64,000 bases of DNA from assembly GCF_900142205.1 (NCBI RefSeq), contig NZ_FRAA01000002.1, positions 60,282 through 124,281 on the forward strand. Reading direction: 5' to 3'. A program made the translations under genes and the position numbers. Under the pieces are notes generated by a model that saw only the letters and a list, made by a program, of their open reading frames with translations, had not been told where the DNA came from and did no database searches. Source of the DNA: Reichenbachiella agariperforans. Lineage in GTDB: Bacteria; Bacteroidota; Bacteroidia; Cytophagales; Cyclobacteriaceae. How positions within the stretch are numbered: the stretch's first letter is position 1; the number at the start of each line of letters is the position of its first letter. Shown in pieces: positions 15,075-24,127 of the stretch.

Positions 15075-17038
15075 TTAGATTTTCACTCCTATTGTTCCTA
15101 TTGATCCTCCTTCAATCAGCGCTATTTGGCCAAACACCCGAAAGGAGATATGGCAAACTGAGTCAAGCAGAATTCGATCTCGAATATTATGAACAGGACT
15201 CTACCGCAGCGGCCGTTATTTTATTTGATCTCGGAGAGTCCTGTTTTAAGATCAGCAGTGATGGAGGACTGGATTTATACTTCACCAGAACCACTCGCAT
15301 CAAGATTCTCGACGAATCTGCCATAGATGACTGGTCCAATGTCTCCATCCCCTACTATGTAGATGGCTACAACAAAACAGAAAAAGTCTCCGAAATAAAG
15401 GCTGTCAGCTACAACTACGAAAACGCACAGCTGACCACCAGTGAATTAGAAAAAGAGGAAATCTTTGATGAACAACTCAGCGAACGATGGCATCAAAAGA
15501 AATTTGCTATCCCAGGAGTCAAAAAAGGATCTATCATCGAATATACCTATCAGATCAATTCTCCGTTCAAATGGAACCTTAAAAGCTGGGAGTTTCAATC
15601 CACCATACCTGCACTATACAGTGAGTACACTGTCAAAATGACTCCATTCTACGAATACATCATGCTTTTTCAGGGACAAAACGAGGGATTGAAAAAGGAA
15701 TCTTACGTAGAGAAAGGGCTAGAAAACAGCTTTGGCGGAGTAAAGTATCGGGATATGGTATACACATATTCATCCAGCGATGTTGCAGCTTTTTCTGACG
15801 ATGATTTTATCACATCACGAGAAGACTATATCCAAAAAATCGAGTTTCAACTCGCCAAAGTAACTCAGCTCACAGGCGCATCTACCGAATACGTGACCAC
15901 ATGGCAGGACATGGTAGATGACTTCAACAAAGAAGACACCTTTGGCAAATACATTAATAGTGCGGAGCGGTATGCGGCCAAAAATATCCTTCCAGAACTT
16001 AACCTAAACGGGCTAGCCCGAACTAAAAAGATTGAAATCATCACGAAGTACATCAAAGATCAGTTCCGATGGAATCACTACTATGGCAAATACACCACAC
16101 AACGTCCTCGCGAGCTCATCAGCAGCAAAACTGGTAATGACAGTGATCTCAACCTCTTCTTGATCGGCATGCTTCGCGCAGCAGGACTAGAATCCAACCC
16201 AATCCTCATCAGTACCAGAAGACATGGCAAAATATATACGCAATACCCCATCACCCAAAAGTTCAATTACGTCATCGCAGAGGTAGCAGTAGATAACGGT
16301 GTCCTCCTTCTCGACGCTACAGAGCCTTTGCTCCCCTACTACCTCCTCCCCACCCGATGCTTCAACGATTACGGTTTCATCATCAAGGATGACAGCCATG
16401 AATGGATTGGACTTAGCCCGCTCGCTACTTCGCAAAAATTAGAAGCCTCTACCTTCAAAATCAGTGGGAATGAAACGACCATGTCTGTCCGCGAACAACT
16501 AACTGGCTATGATGCCTGGCGAGCAAGACAAGAGTACCTAGACGACCCAGATGCCTTCAACGCATCACTAATCTTCGAGCATGAAGAGCTGAACGGAGAC
16601 ATCTCCGTCAACAACGACGATGTGCTAGAGGCTCCACTCTTAATCAACTATAAAAAAATACGACCTATCGATAGCTTCGAAGGAGACAGATACCTCGTCC
16701 CCTTCAACAAAATAGAGTACGCTCAAAACCCACTGGTGAAGCTCAAAAGAAAATACCCAGTCGACCTAGTCTACACTAAAAAGAGGGTCTACACCAGTAC
16801 CATAGGCTGTGATGAGAACTCAAAGTTCAAACACCTTCCAGAAAGCACCTCGTTTGATGATGAGCTGATGACATTCAGCTACAACGTACAAGCGTTCGAC
16901 ACCTTCGTCAAAATAGATGCAACCTTCGAATTCAAAAAGAACGTCTACCAACCCGAAGAGTATGATCAATTGAAAAAGGACTTTGACATCCTCTACAAAA
17001 AACTAAATGAGCAAATAGTCGTCACAACCAAAAAGTGA
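15071..17038 (+). CDS. DUF3857/transglutaminase-fold protein, probably inactive
   Basis: 655 residues with a signal peptide (about 1-20, ending L-F-G-Q). DUF3857 occupies about residues 50-240 and a transglutaminase-fold domain about 270-400. At the place where active members have a cysteine the sequence reads KTGNDSDLNLFLIGMLRAAG, so the nucleophile is missing. This substitution is usual in one clade of Bacteroidota paralogs, which points to a binding or structural role. The ATG overlaps the stop of the upstream gene, so the pair is co-expressed and may work as a dimer. Confidence 0.8.
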   Translation: MIRFSLLLFLLILLQSALFGQTPERRYGKLSQAEFDLEYYEQDSTAAAVILFDLGESCFKISSDGGLDLYFTRTTRIKILDESAIDDWSNVSIPYYVDGYNKTEKVSEIKAVSYNYENAQLTTSELEKEEIFDEQLSERWHQKKFAIPGVKKGSIIEYTYQINSPFKWNLKSWEFQSTIPALYSEYTVKMTPFYEYIMLFQGQNEGLKKESYVEKGLENSFGGVKYRDMVYTYSSSDVAAFSDDDFITSREDYIQKIEFQLAKVTQLTGASTEYVTTWQDMVDDFNKEDTFGKYINSAERYAAKNILPELNLNGLARTKKIEIITKYIKDQFRWNHYYGKYTTQRPRELISSKTGNDSDLNLFLIGMLRAAGLESNPILISTRRHGKIYTQYPITQKFNYVIAEVAVDNGVLLLDATEPLLPYYLLPTRCFNDYGFIIKDDSHEWIGLSPLATSQKLEASTFKISGNETTMSVREQLTGYDAWRARQEYLDDPDAFNASLIFEHEELNGDISVNNDDVLEAPLLINYKKIRPIDSFEGDRYLVPFNKIEYAQNPLVKLKRKYPVDLVYTKKRVYTSTIGCDENSKFKHLPESTSFDDELMTFSYNVQAFDTFVKIDATFEFKKNVYQPEEYDQLKKDFDILYKKLNEQIVVTTKK

Positions 17039-17507
17039 TTCACTAGCCTGGCTACCTTTTGGTAGTAACATCACGGACTTTCAACTTCCTCATTTTGACT
17101 ACACATATCCTCAAATAGTCTACTAGAAGGCAAGTATGGTTATTGATTTTTGTAATATTCTAATCATAAAATCAATATCATGAAAAAGAGAACAAAGTTT
17201 GGTTCATCACAGGCTCTTCTCCTGGATTTGGGCGAATTTGGGCTGAGGCAGCGTTAAAGCGTGGAGATAAAGTTGTAGCAACTGCACTAAAAGTAGAAAG
17301 ACTATCTACTACTAATCACTCCGTAAGCCAGATTGCCTATGCATTAGGGTATGAACACCCACACCTTTAGTAAGCTCTTCAAATCCAAAACTAGTTGCTC
17401 TCCATTAGAGTTTAGACAGGCATTCTTCAATTAATAACTGGTTCACGTACCTCATCTGACGTACGAAACAGAACCGTATAACACTTAAAGAACTCTAGCT
17501 TGACAAG
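17039..17507. other. Intergenic region holding a pseudogene
   Basis: A 469-bp gap between convergent gene sets. A small ctacc-tttt-ggtag hairpin near 17050-17064 may end the DUF3857 operon. The remainder is the SDR/AraC remnant at 17180-17434. Confidence 0.5.
17180..17434 (+). pseudogene. Chimeric remnant: SDR N-terminus fused to AraC C-terminus
   Basis: After an ATG at 17180 and a frame slip, a frame reads NKVWFITGSSPGFGR and AEAALKRGDKVVATAL, the Rossmann start of a classical short-chain dehydrogenase. It continues in the same frame into VERLSTTNHSVSQIAYALGYEH, the second helix-turn-helix of an AraC regulator. A second slip then leads to FSKLFKSKT and SPLEFRQAFFN before the stop at 17434. 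So a deletion joined two neighbouring genes and two frameshifts followed. The AraC tail resembles that of the intact regulator at 29710-30621, which also sits beside an SDR gene. Confidence 0.8.
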
Positions 17508-18245
17508 CTATTCCAAACCTTTCTTTTCAGGGTTCCAGAATGGTTTCGTTTTTATCCGTTTGGTATCCCAGCCCAATTCCTTTTTAAAACATTGATTCAG
17601 CGCTACACACACTCGACTATCCCCAGCTATATAGACTGTTTTAGTACCTGTCATGCTAGACACGATCTCTTTTACCTTTGTAATGAGTTCATCGGCGGGA
17701 TTCTGAGGCAATTCATAAAAATCGAAAGGAGTCGAACCATCAACATCAGGAAACAAATCCGTCTTATCCTGACTATATATGATACTCTCTACTTTTTTGT
17801 TTCCCGACAGGTGACGTCTGATCATATACAGGTGTGACAGAGCTGACAAGTCACCAATCATCAGATAACTCTCTGCCGAATCATCCACTAGAAAATTACC
17901 TTTCTTCCACTTAAAGTAAACCGCATCTCCAGGCTTACACTGTTTTGCCCAGTCAGCCCCTATCCCTTCGCTATGTGTGGCTATCGCTAGATCCACATGA
18001 CCTGTTGATTGATTGATATCCCATACACTATAGCTCCTTACTTTATCCTTTAGCGGGACATCCTCCTGATCGATCCCAATACCCAATCGAAAAAAGCATC
18101 CTGCTATAAAATCCACTCTACTTATGTCTGCCCCTTTGATGCGTATCCGATAGGCAGCTTCAGACAGTTTGACTTTCTCTTCAATCACAGCTTCCTGAAG
18201 CACCACTTTTTTCAATATGCTTTCTACAAATCCCATACTCTTCAC
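17508..18245 (-). CDS. Siderophore-interacting-type FAD protein
   Basis: 245 residues. The N-terminal half is the FAD-binding domain of the siderophore-interacting protein (SIP/ViuB) family, with YSVWDIN in the flavin-binding RxYS/T region and DLAIATHSEG. The C-terminal half has the NAD(P)H-binding fold (YLMIGDLSAL, VYIAGDSRV). Known members reduce ferric siderophores. It is the last gene of an apparent operon after a cytochrome b561, an SDR and a zinc-ribbon protein. The pairing with a b-type cytochrome suggests electron flow to or from the membrane; no siderophore receptor is near, so the substrate is open. Confidence 0.75.
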   Translation of the reverse strand: MKSMGFVESILKKVVLQEAVIEEKVKLSEAAYRIRIKGADISRVDFIAGCFFRLGIGIDQEDVPLKDKVRSYSVWDINQSTGHVDLAIATHSEGIGADWAKQCKPGDAVYFKWKKGNFLVDDSAESYLMIGDLSALSHLYMIRRHLSGNKKVESIIYSQDKTDLFPDVDGSTPFDFYELPQNPADELITKVKEIVSSMTGTKTVYIAGDSRVCVALNQCFKKELGWDTKRIKTKPFWNPEKKGLE

Positions 18246-18254
18246 TTATTAATA

Positions 18255-18785
18255 TTATTTAAACCAAATCCGCTTCAAGGTGTTCTCTCTATTTCTGATC
18301 AGATGAACAAAGTAGCCTGTAACATGAAATATTAGTAGTAGGAATACGAACTTGGCTACTATATGATGTGACATCATGATAGGATGAAATCCATCCTTGC
18401 TAATCTCAGGCAAATCTGCAAAATCCCCACTACGCAGTGCAAGAATTATCCCTTCTAAAAACAGAGAACTAATTCCTGAAATGCACATCCATAAAATAAC
18501 GATATAGAACCCGTAGTGCACAAAAGTGATAAATCTTTGATGAAAGGATTTTTTAGGTTGTAAAGGGGCTGGCCGAGGATCCTGCATAAGAGCCAAAATT
18601 CTCATAATCGTAAGGACAAAAACAGTAACCCCCATAACAAAATGTATTCTATACAAGTTGAACTTTTGTAGATCATGCGCTCCATGCTCCATATTAATTC
18701 CTGTATAAATCAAAGCAAAAATCAGCCCTGCTGAAACCCAGTGAATCCAAACGGTCCTGCTACTATAATTTGTAACCTCCATCAA
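18255..18785 (-). CDS. Cytochrome b561-like membrane protein
   Basis: 176 residues with four predicted transmembrane helices. Histidines sit in or next to helices at WIHW (about 15), RIHFVMG (about 48), SHHIVAKF and IFHVTGYFVH, the usual bis-His pattern of cytochrome b561 proteins that carry two b hemes. Known members move electrons from quinol or a cytoplasmic donor across the membrane. The ATG-stop overlap with the SDR gene upstream (18782-18785) and the 9-bp gap to the flavoprotein support an operon and a redox pair with that protein. Confidence 0.8.
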   Translation of the reverse strand: MMEVTNYSSRTVWIHWVSAGLIFALIYTGINMEHGAHDLQKFNLYRIHFVMGVTVFVLTIMRILALMQDPRPAPLQPKKSFHQRFITFVHYGFYIVILWMCISGISSLFLEGIILALRSGDFADLPEISKDGFHPIMMSHHIVAKFVFLLLIFHVTGYFVHLIRNRENTLKRIWFK

Positions 18786-19630
18786 GCGTTTTTGATTTCT
18801 TGGATCATCTCTAGTGGAGCCTTGTGTACTCTACCCGCAGCTTTCTCATAGTCAGAAAACACATCGTTGGAGCCAATGGCGATTCCTTCGTAGATACCTG
18901 CTATTATGGTACCCATAAATTCCCCTAACTCATCTTTCCTTTCTGTCTCATAATCCTCTACAGAAACGGAATGATATACAAGATCAGTTTTATACACTTG
19001 ATTGATCAACGCTGCTAACTCTCCTTGGGTGATAGGCTGACCTACTAGGTTATATGTCTGGCCATTGTGACGGTCGCTCAAGAGCATTTTCGCATAGGCA
19101 TATCCCAATTCCCCTCTACTGGTATAACTACACTTGCCCTCGCCTGCACAGTTTCGGATTTCTCCTGCTTTGATATACTGATCGAGGTATTCCAAATCGG
19201 GCTCGATGTAGATACCATTCCTGCCAATGGCCCATTGAAGTCCCGATTCTCTTACATCCTCTTCGGTTTGGCGATTGGTTTTTACGATCGGTGCAAAAGC
19301 ACTTTTTGTTTCATCTCCCACGATACTCGTATACACGATCTTTCGAACACCATTTGTTTGAGCTGCTGCTATGACATTTCTGTGCTGCTCGATTCTTTTC
19401 TGTGGTTCGTCCATACCAGAGACTAGCAGTACGGCATCCACCCCTTTTAGTGCTTGTTCAAATTGCTGCCGATCGTTGTAGTCTCCCTTTCGGATTTCAA
19501 CTCCCAAGTGGCTAGCTTTCTCTGGCGTTCGTGCGATTCCTATTACGTTTTCTTTTCCGATTTCTTTGATCAATTGTTTGACAATCGATGCTCCCAATTG
19601 TCCGCTTGCTGAGGTTACTGCTATTTTCAT
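18782..19630 (-). CDS. NmrA-like SDR family oxidoreductase
   Basis: 282 residues of the atypical short-chain dehydrogenase family (NmrA, QorB type). The dinucleotide-binding motif is TSASGQLGASIV at the start, followed by IARTPEKA, KGDYNDRQQFEQALKGVD and YTSIVGDE. QorB-type members reduce quinones with NADPH; NmrA-type ones sense the NADP/NAD ratio. It overlaps the zinc-ribbon gene upstream (ATGA type, 19627-19630) and the cytochrome b561 gene downstream. A paralog with a similar gene neighbour lies at 28830. Confidence 0.85.
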   Translation of the reverse strand: MKIAVTSASGQLGASIVKQLIKEIGKENVIGIARTPEKASHLGVEIRKGDYNDRQQFEQALKGVDAVLLVSGMDEPQKRIEQHRNVIAAAQTNGVRKIVYTSIVGDETKSAFAPIVKTNRQTEEDVRESGLQWAIGRNGIYIEPDLEYLDQYIKAGEIRNCAGEGKCSYTSRGELGYAYAKMLLSDRHNGQTYNLVGQPITQGELAALINQVYKTDLVYHSVSVEDYETERKDELGEFMGTIIAGIYEGIAIGSNDVFSDYEKAAGRVHKAPLEMIQEIKNA

Positions 19631-19836
19631 GATTGCATGTTTTGATTCAACTGGATTGTTTCTAGCTCCTTTTCTAGTTGCTCTGCTTTAGCCTTGAACT
19701 TCTCCATAGCCTTTTTTAGTTGGCCTATTTTACTGAATGCTTCATCATCTTGCACTACTTGATACACGACCTTTCCATTTGTTTCTTTGACTTTTGACTT
19801 GCTGCCACATGTTGGGCATGTTGCTACTTGACTCAT
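19627..19836 (-). CDS. Small zinc-ribbon protein
   Basis: 69 residues. CPTCGSKSK at residues 8-16 looks like one half of a zinc ribbon; the second cysteine pair is absent, so metal binding would need a dimer. The rest is a charged helix (KKAMEKFKAKAEQLEKELE) that may form a coiled coil. It starts the redox operon. Function is unknown. Confidence 0.65.
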   Translation of the reverse strand: MSQVATCPTCGSKSKVKETNGKVVYQVVQDDEAFSKIGQLKKAMEKFKAKAEQLEKELETIQLNQNMQS

Positions 19837-19927
19837 TGTTTATTGTTTTAAAGCAAAATTCTACTTTCAACCACTGCTGTAAAAGGTAAATACTCTCCTA
19901 AAAATGGTAAATATGGAACTGGATCAA

Positions 19928-20791
19928 TCAAAGAGATGACTTGTACTCCTTTGGAGTAATACCTGTATGCTTTTTAAAAAATTTGGTAAAGTTGGTCACT
20001 TCATCAAACCCCAACTCGTAAGCGATTTCCTTCAAACTATTGTTGGTACTGAGGATTGCTCTTTTTATTTCCAAAACCACATACTCGTCTATGAAATGTT
20101 TGGCAGTATTCAAGGTAAAATTTTGGACGACCGCATTCAATTGCTTGGCAGAGACGGACATGTATTCCGCATAGTCCTTCACATTTCTCGTGTCCATGTA
20201 CCTCTCTTCTACCAAGTTCTTAAATTGAAAGAACAGTGGGTACTGCTCTGTGTTACGTTTCGTAGAAATAGCTAAGTGCGACACTCTCTCCAATTTCAAC
20301 AGATACAGCTCCAGCATTTTGGCTATTATATTCCTTTGGGCATAGGTATTTTCATTATTCAGTTCCTGTGCGATCAGTGCCAAAAATGATTCATTGAAAT
20401 TACTACCCTCCACCAGTGGATCTGAAATATGATAGTTGTAGAGGTGCGAAATAAAGTCAATGGTAGACTTAGAGAAAAACTTCAAAACAAAGTCTTCTGT
20501 AAAAACGACAAGGTAACCGTCGTAGCTTAGATTTTCTTGAAAAGCATGCACTTGCCCTTTAGCGATTTTCAATACAGACCCTTTCTTTAGTAAGTAGTTC
20601 TCTAGATCGACTTGATGCATTCCCTCTCCTTCCATAACAATCAACAAGGCAAAGAAGGTAATTCGGTGAGGTTTCAGTGGATCATGGTTAGGATTTTCTT
20701 CGACGCGCTCGAATAATTCAGATATCCTCAAAAATTCAATATCTGTGGTCTTTTCGCTACTATCGAATGATATGTTTGGGATATTGTTCAT
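19928..20791 (-). CDS. AraC-family transcriptional regulator
   Basis: 287 residues. The N-terminal ~150 residues form a cupin-like sensor domain (ITFFALLIVMEGEGMHQVDLENY). The C-terminal AraC DNA-binding domain (about 185-285) has YAEYMSVSAKQLNAVV and ends GFDEVTNFTKFFKKHTGITPKEYK. It is transcribed in the same direction as the redox operon and lies 92 bp upstream of it, so it is likely to control that operon. The ligand is not known. Confidence 0.88.
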   Translation of the reverse strand: MNNIPNISFDSSEKTTDIEFLRISELFERVEENPNHDPLKPHRITFFALLIVMEGEGMHQVDLENYLLKKGSVLKIAKGQVHAFQENLSYDGYLVVFTEDFVLKFFSKSTIDFISHLYNYHISDPLVEGSNFNESFLALIAQELNNENTYAQRNIIAKMLELYLLKLERVSHLAISTKRNTEQYPLFFQFKNLVEERYMDTRNVKDYAEYMSVSAKQLNAVVQNFTLNTAKHFIDEYVVLEIKRAILSTNNSLKEIAYELGFDEVTNFTKFFKKHTGITPKEYKSSL

Positions 20792-21005
20792 AGAAGTCCG
20801 TTCAGATTAATGTCCTTAGTGTTCAACTAAACAGATTTAACATAAACAATAGTCTTCTATCTAGCGACATTCCCTCCTTGTTTATTTAACTACTATTCCC
20901 AACACACACCGTCCCTATTAATTCTGTATCATGATTCTAATACAACATATATAAAAGATTTTTGTAAATTACATCGCGCACGATCTAATTGTAAACGAAT
21001 CAAAT

Positions 21006-21434
21006 ATGATACCCCCAAAAATAGAGACGAACAACTATCAAAAAGTACTGAGAATTATACTTGGGCTTTTCATGGTGATGGCAGCTATCGGTCACTTTAC
21101 CTTTCAGCGAGCAGAGTTTCAGGCGCAGGTTCCGCTCTGGATCCCGCTGAGTAAAGATCTGGTCGTGATCCTTTCGGGTGTGGTGGAGATCAGTTTAGGA
21201 CTAGGCATGATATTCTGGAAGAATTACCGAATCTATGTGGGATTGGCCTTGGCGATGTTTTACATTCTAATCTTCCCTGGCAACATCGCCCAATACCTAA
21301 ACGGAACGGATGCTTTCGGTCTGGACACAGATCGCGCTCGTTTGATTAGGCTTTTCTTTCAGCCTGTACTGATCCTATGGGCACTTTGGTCCACAGGCGC
21401 ACTCAAATTTTTAATCCAAAAAACGAACAAATAA
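21006..21434 (+). CDS. DoxX-like membrane protein
   Basis: 142 residues with four predicted transmembrane helices; the start fits the DoxX family (LRIILGLFMVMAAIGHFTF, then VVILSGVVEISLGLGMIF). DoxX members appear beside oxidative-stress genes; in mycobacteria DoxX works with SodA. Here the stop overlaps the glutathione peroxidase start by one base (TAATG), so it belongs to a peroxide-defence operon. Confidence 0.8.
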   Translation: MIPPKIETNNYQKVLRIILGLFMVMAAIGHFTFQRAEFQAQVPLWIPLSKDLVVILSGVVEISLGLGMIFWKNYRIYVGLALAMFYILIFPGNIAQYLNGTDAFGLDTDRARLIRLFFQPVLILWALWSTGALKFLIQKTNK

Positions 21435-21925
21435 TGAACACTCCATTTTACGAATTAGAAGCAACTACCCTCCAAGGAAAAACTGCACAGATGAAAGATT
21501 TTGCTGGCAAAGCGGTCTTGGTGGTCAATACCGCCAGTCAATGCGGGCTGACACCACAGTTCGAAGGGCTAGAAAAGCTGTATCAAAAATACAAAGACGA
21601 CGGCTTGGTGATCATAGGCTTTCCTTGCAACCAGTTTGGCAATCAAGAACCTGGAGGAAAAGAATCCATCGAAGAAGGATGCATGATCAACTACGGCGTG
21701 ACATTCCCGATGATGGAGAAGATCGAAGTGAATGGCGAGGGCACACACCCTGTTTTTCGCTATCTCAAAAATGAACTGGGAGGACTCTTTGGCAGTCGAA
21801 TCAAATGGAACTTCACCAAGTTTCTCATCGATCCACAAGGTCAACCCGTCAAGCGTTTTGCTCCGACCACCAAGCCCGAGAAGATTGACAAGTACATACA
21901 CCAAACCTTGGCTCATGAAGAATAA
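21434..21925 (+). CDS. Glutathione peroxidase family thiol peroxidase
   Basis: 163 residues. The ATG at 21434 sits in the TAATG overlap; the frame is open further upstream (21377) but that part is inside the DoxX gene. Catalytic Cys37 is in NTASQCGLT, and FPCNQFGNQEPG with Cys65 follows, as does the conserved KWNFTKFL block. Bacterial members with this Cys65 are usually thioredoxin-dependent peroxidases, not selenium enzymes. The substrate class is lipid or organic hydroperoxide. The neighbour OhrR-type regulator supports this. Confidence 0.93.
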   Translation: MNTPFYELEATTLQGKTAQMKDFAGKAVLVVNTASQCGLTPQFEGLEKLYQKYKDDGLVIIGFPCNQFGNQEPGGKESIEEGCMINYGVTFPMMEKIEVNGEGTHPVFRYLKNELGGLFGSRIKWNFTKFLIDPQGQPVKRFAPTTKPEKIDKYIHQTLAHEE

Positions 21926-22391
21926 TCCTGAGACACTGTGGCTAGAGAACCAAATATGCTTTCCGATCTATGCGGCCTCTCGCATGGTGACCAAGCTATA
22001 CACCCCGTTTCTCAGTCAGTTGGACATCACCTACCCACAGTATTTGGTGCTACTGACCCTCTGGCAGACAGACCAGATGACCGTGTCGGAGATCAGTCAT
22101 CTGGTCCATCTAGAATCAAATACCCTCACCCCTGTACTCAAGCGGATGCAGGGCAAAGGACTGATCGAACGCCAACGTTCTGAGAAGGACGAAAGAAGTG
22201 TAATCATCTCCTTGACGGAAAAAGGGAAAGCCCTGCGAAAAGAAGCGATGTGCATCCCTCAGCAGATCATAGACCAATTCGCATCAGATGAAATCAATGC
22301 GCAAGAAATCCATCAACTAAAGCAGACACTGACGAAGTTGACTGATATCTTAAGTAAGAAAGAGATGGTGCCTCTTAGGCAGAATGTGTAG
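21915..22391 (+). CDS. OhrR/MarR-family organic peroxide sensor regulator
   Basis: 158 residues from the ATG at 21915, which overlaps the peroxidase stop; a longer frame from 21732 lies in the peroxidase and is rejected. Cys15 in ENQICFPIYAASR matches the reactive N-terminal cysteine of OhrR, the residue that is oxidised by organic peroxides to release DNA. The winged helix includes SEISHLVHLESNTLTPVLKRM and RSEKDERSVIISLT. It probably represses its own DoxX-GPx-OhrR operon. No palindrome was identified in the upstream gap 20792-21005. Confidence 0.92.
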   Translation: MKNNPETLWLENQICFPIYAASRMVTKLYTPFLSQLDITYPQYLVLLTLWQTDQMTVSEISHLVHLESNTLTPVLKRMQGKGLIERQRSEKDERSVIISLTEKGKALRKEAMCIPQQIIDQFASDEINAQEIHQLKQTLTKLTDILSKKEMVPLRQNV

Positions 22392-22545
22392 TACTCTTCA
22401 TAGCCATATTGTACCCAAAGGGTTGTGAATCATAGAAAAATAAAGCACTATTGCAGCCCATAAATATATGCCTCCTCTCGTAAGGTTTTGAGGCACAATC
22501 AAACAACAAATCACAACACCTTGCCATGGTGCAAGTCACATAGAA

Positions 22546-23343
22546 GTGAACCCGATGGATAGAATACAAGAGATAGAAAGTGAGATCGCTGGATTGCGTA
22601 CCCAATTGCAAAAACACTCGCTCTACGAAAACCTAAAGGACATCAATGACATCAAAATTTTCATGGAAAACCATGTTTTTGCCGTATGGGATTTTATGTC
22701 TTTGTTGAAGGCTCTACAGCTGAAATTGACGAACGTACATACCCCTTGGACTCCTAGAACTAACCCGACACTAGCACGATTCATCAATGAGATCGTACAT
22801 GGTGAGGAAAGCGATATCAACGAATTAGGAGAACCTAAAAGTCACTTTGAAATGTACCTAGAGGCGATGCTCCAAGTCGGTGCAAAGACGAATGAAATCG
22901 ATCAGTTCATTCGATTGATCGAACAAGGACAGTCTGTCTCTGATTCTTTACAAGCCATCAATATTGATCAACGTGTGATTGATTTTGTGGAGTTTTCTTT
23001 CTCGACGATAGCCACGGACAAGCCTCACTTGGTGGCTGCAGCATTTACTTTTGGGAGAGAAGATGTCATTCCAGACATGTTCATCGAGATTCTGAAAAAT
23101 GCAGACGCAGAGAACACGCGCTACAACAAGCTGAGCTACTATCTCGAACGCCATATCGAACTAGATGGAGACGAGCATGGACCACTTTCTCTACAAATGG
23201 TAGCAGAACTCTGTGGCGAAGAAGAAACCAAATGGCAGGAGACATTGACTATAGCCAAAGACGCATTGACCAAGCGGATCAGCCTTTGGGACGGGATCCG
23301 TGATTTGATAGCAAAAGAAAGAGTAAGTTTAGCATTGTCTTGA
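22546..23343 (+). CDS. DUF3050 family protein (heme-oxygenase-like fold)
   Basis: 265 residues. The conserved motifs [50 protein letters not shown] and the C-terminal RISLWDGI match DUF3050, predicted to adopt a heme-oxygenase-like helical fold with metal-binding His and Glu. Start is the GTG at 22546 or the ATG at 22555. Biochemical function is unknown. It is probably transcribed with the small secreted protein downstream (20-bp gap). Confidence 0.82.
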   Translation: MNPMDRIQEIESEIAGLRTQLQKHSLYENLKDINDIKIFMENHVFAVWDFMSLLKALQLKLTNVHTPWTPRTNPTLARFINEIVHGEESDINELGEPKSHFEMYLEAMLQVGAKTNEIDQFIRLIEQGQSVSDSLQAINIDQRVIDFVEFSFSTIATDKPHLVAAAFTFGREDVIPDMFIEILKNADAENTRYNKLSYYLERHIELDGDEHGPLSLQMVAELCGEEETKWQETLTIAKDALTKRISLWDGIRDLIAKERVSLALS

Positions 23344-23362
23344 CTCTACGAATTTAAAAAAC

Positions 23363-23986
23363 ATGAACCTTCACGCATCTATATTCTTCATCACACTATC
23401 GATCGTGAGCAGCGTGGATGTTTTAGGTCAAGGACACAACCGTATGGAAATCGAACACATAACAACCTTAGGAAAGAATTCGATCACTGAGATCGCTCAT
23501 GGCATTGTTCGGCAGAAATATCCGGACTTGGACATCATTCTTGGTGATTTTGACATCTCTGTTTGGTCCAATACCCAAGAGGTTCTGGTACAGTACAAAA
23601 GACGCATTCGGTTCGTGCCACTAGGTCAAGAAACGAGGAATTATACATACGACTTTACAGTCCATGTGATGACCCACGGGATCAGTCCTTTTGATTTTTT
23701 TGGGATAGATGACTTTTACCTACCTACAAGCGAGGACAGAGAAAAGATTTCTTTTGTCCAAAATGCTTTTGGCTTGCCTCGTCAGTGGTTTGATAGCGAG
23801 GTGACGGAGAAGGAGAACAAGTATGTGGTTTCGTTGAGCAATGAGGTGTCTTTTGGAATATACGAGATAGATAAAGTCACAGGCATGGAAATTCCACAAA
23901 GCTCCATAGAAGGCAACTGGGAACCTGAGCCTGATATATTGGGTGGGGAAGAGGACAAGGATCCTTATGTCGAAATAAAGGAGTAG
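23363..23986 (+). CDS. Secreted protein of unknown function
   Basis: 207 residues with a signal peptide (about 1-22, ending V-L-G-Q). The rest has no domain I recognise. It is rich in charged and aromatic residues with an acidic C-terminus (GGEEDKDPYVEIKE). It follows the DUF3050 gene closely. A hairpin near 24024-24047 followed by a T-run may terminate the transcript. Confidence 0.7.
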   Translation: MNLHASIFFITLSIVSSVDVLGQGHNRMEIEHITTLGKNSITEIAHGIVRQKYPDLDIILGDFDISVWSNTQEVLVQYKRRIRFVPLGQETRNYTYDFTVHVMTHGISPFDFFGIDDFYLPTSEDREKISFVQNAFGLPRQWFDSEVTEKENKYVVSLSNEVSFGIYEIDKVTGMEIPQSSIEGNWEPEPDILGGEEDKDPYVEIKE

Positions 23987-24127
23987 CAAACCTCTAAAAT
24001 CTACTAGATGTAGTGGCTTTCGATGCAGATGAAGATGATTTAAGCATCTACTTTTTTTCTATCCAAAGCCCAATGGGTATCTTGAGTGAGCGCAACTGAG
24101 GGTATAGCAGTTGTGCCAACTATCATC

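Noticed and set aside
17050-17064. Sixth NarL-type operator at ctacc-tttt-ggtag
   Set aside because: The spacing is 4 and not 8 bases and it lacks the TGGGGTA heptamer; it is more likely a small hairpin.
21732-21914. Long start for the OhrR gene
   Set aside because: The extension lies in the peroxidase gene; the ATG at 21915 gives the normal length and places Cys15 correctly.
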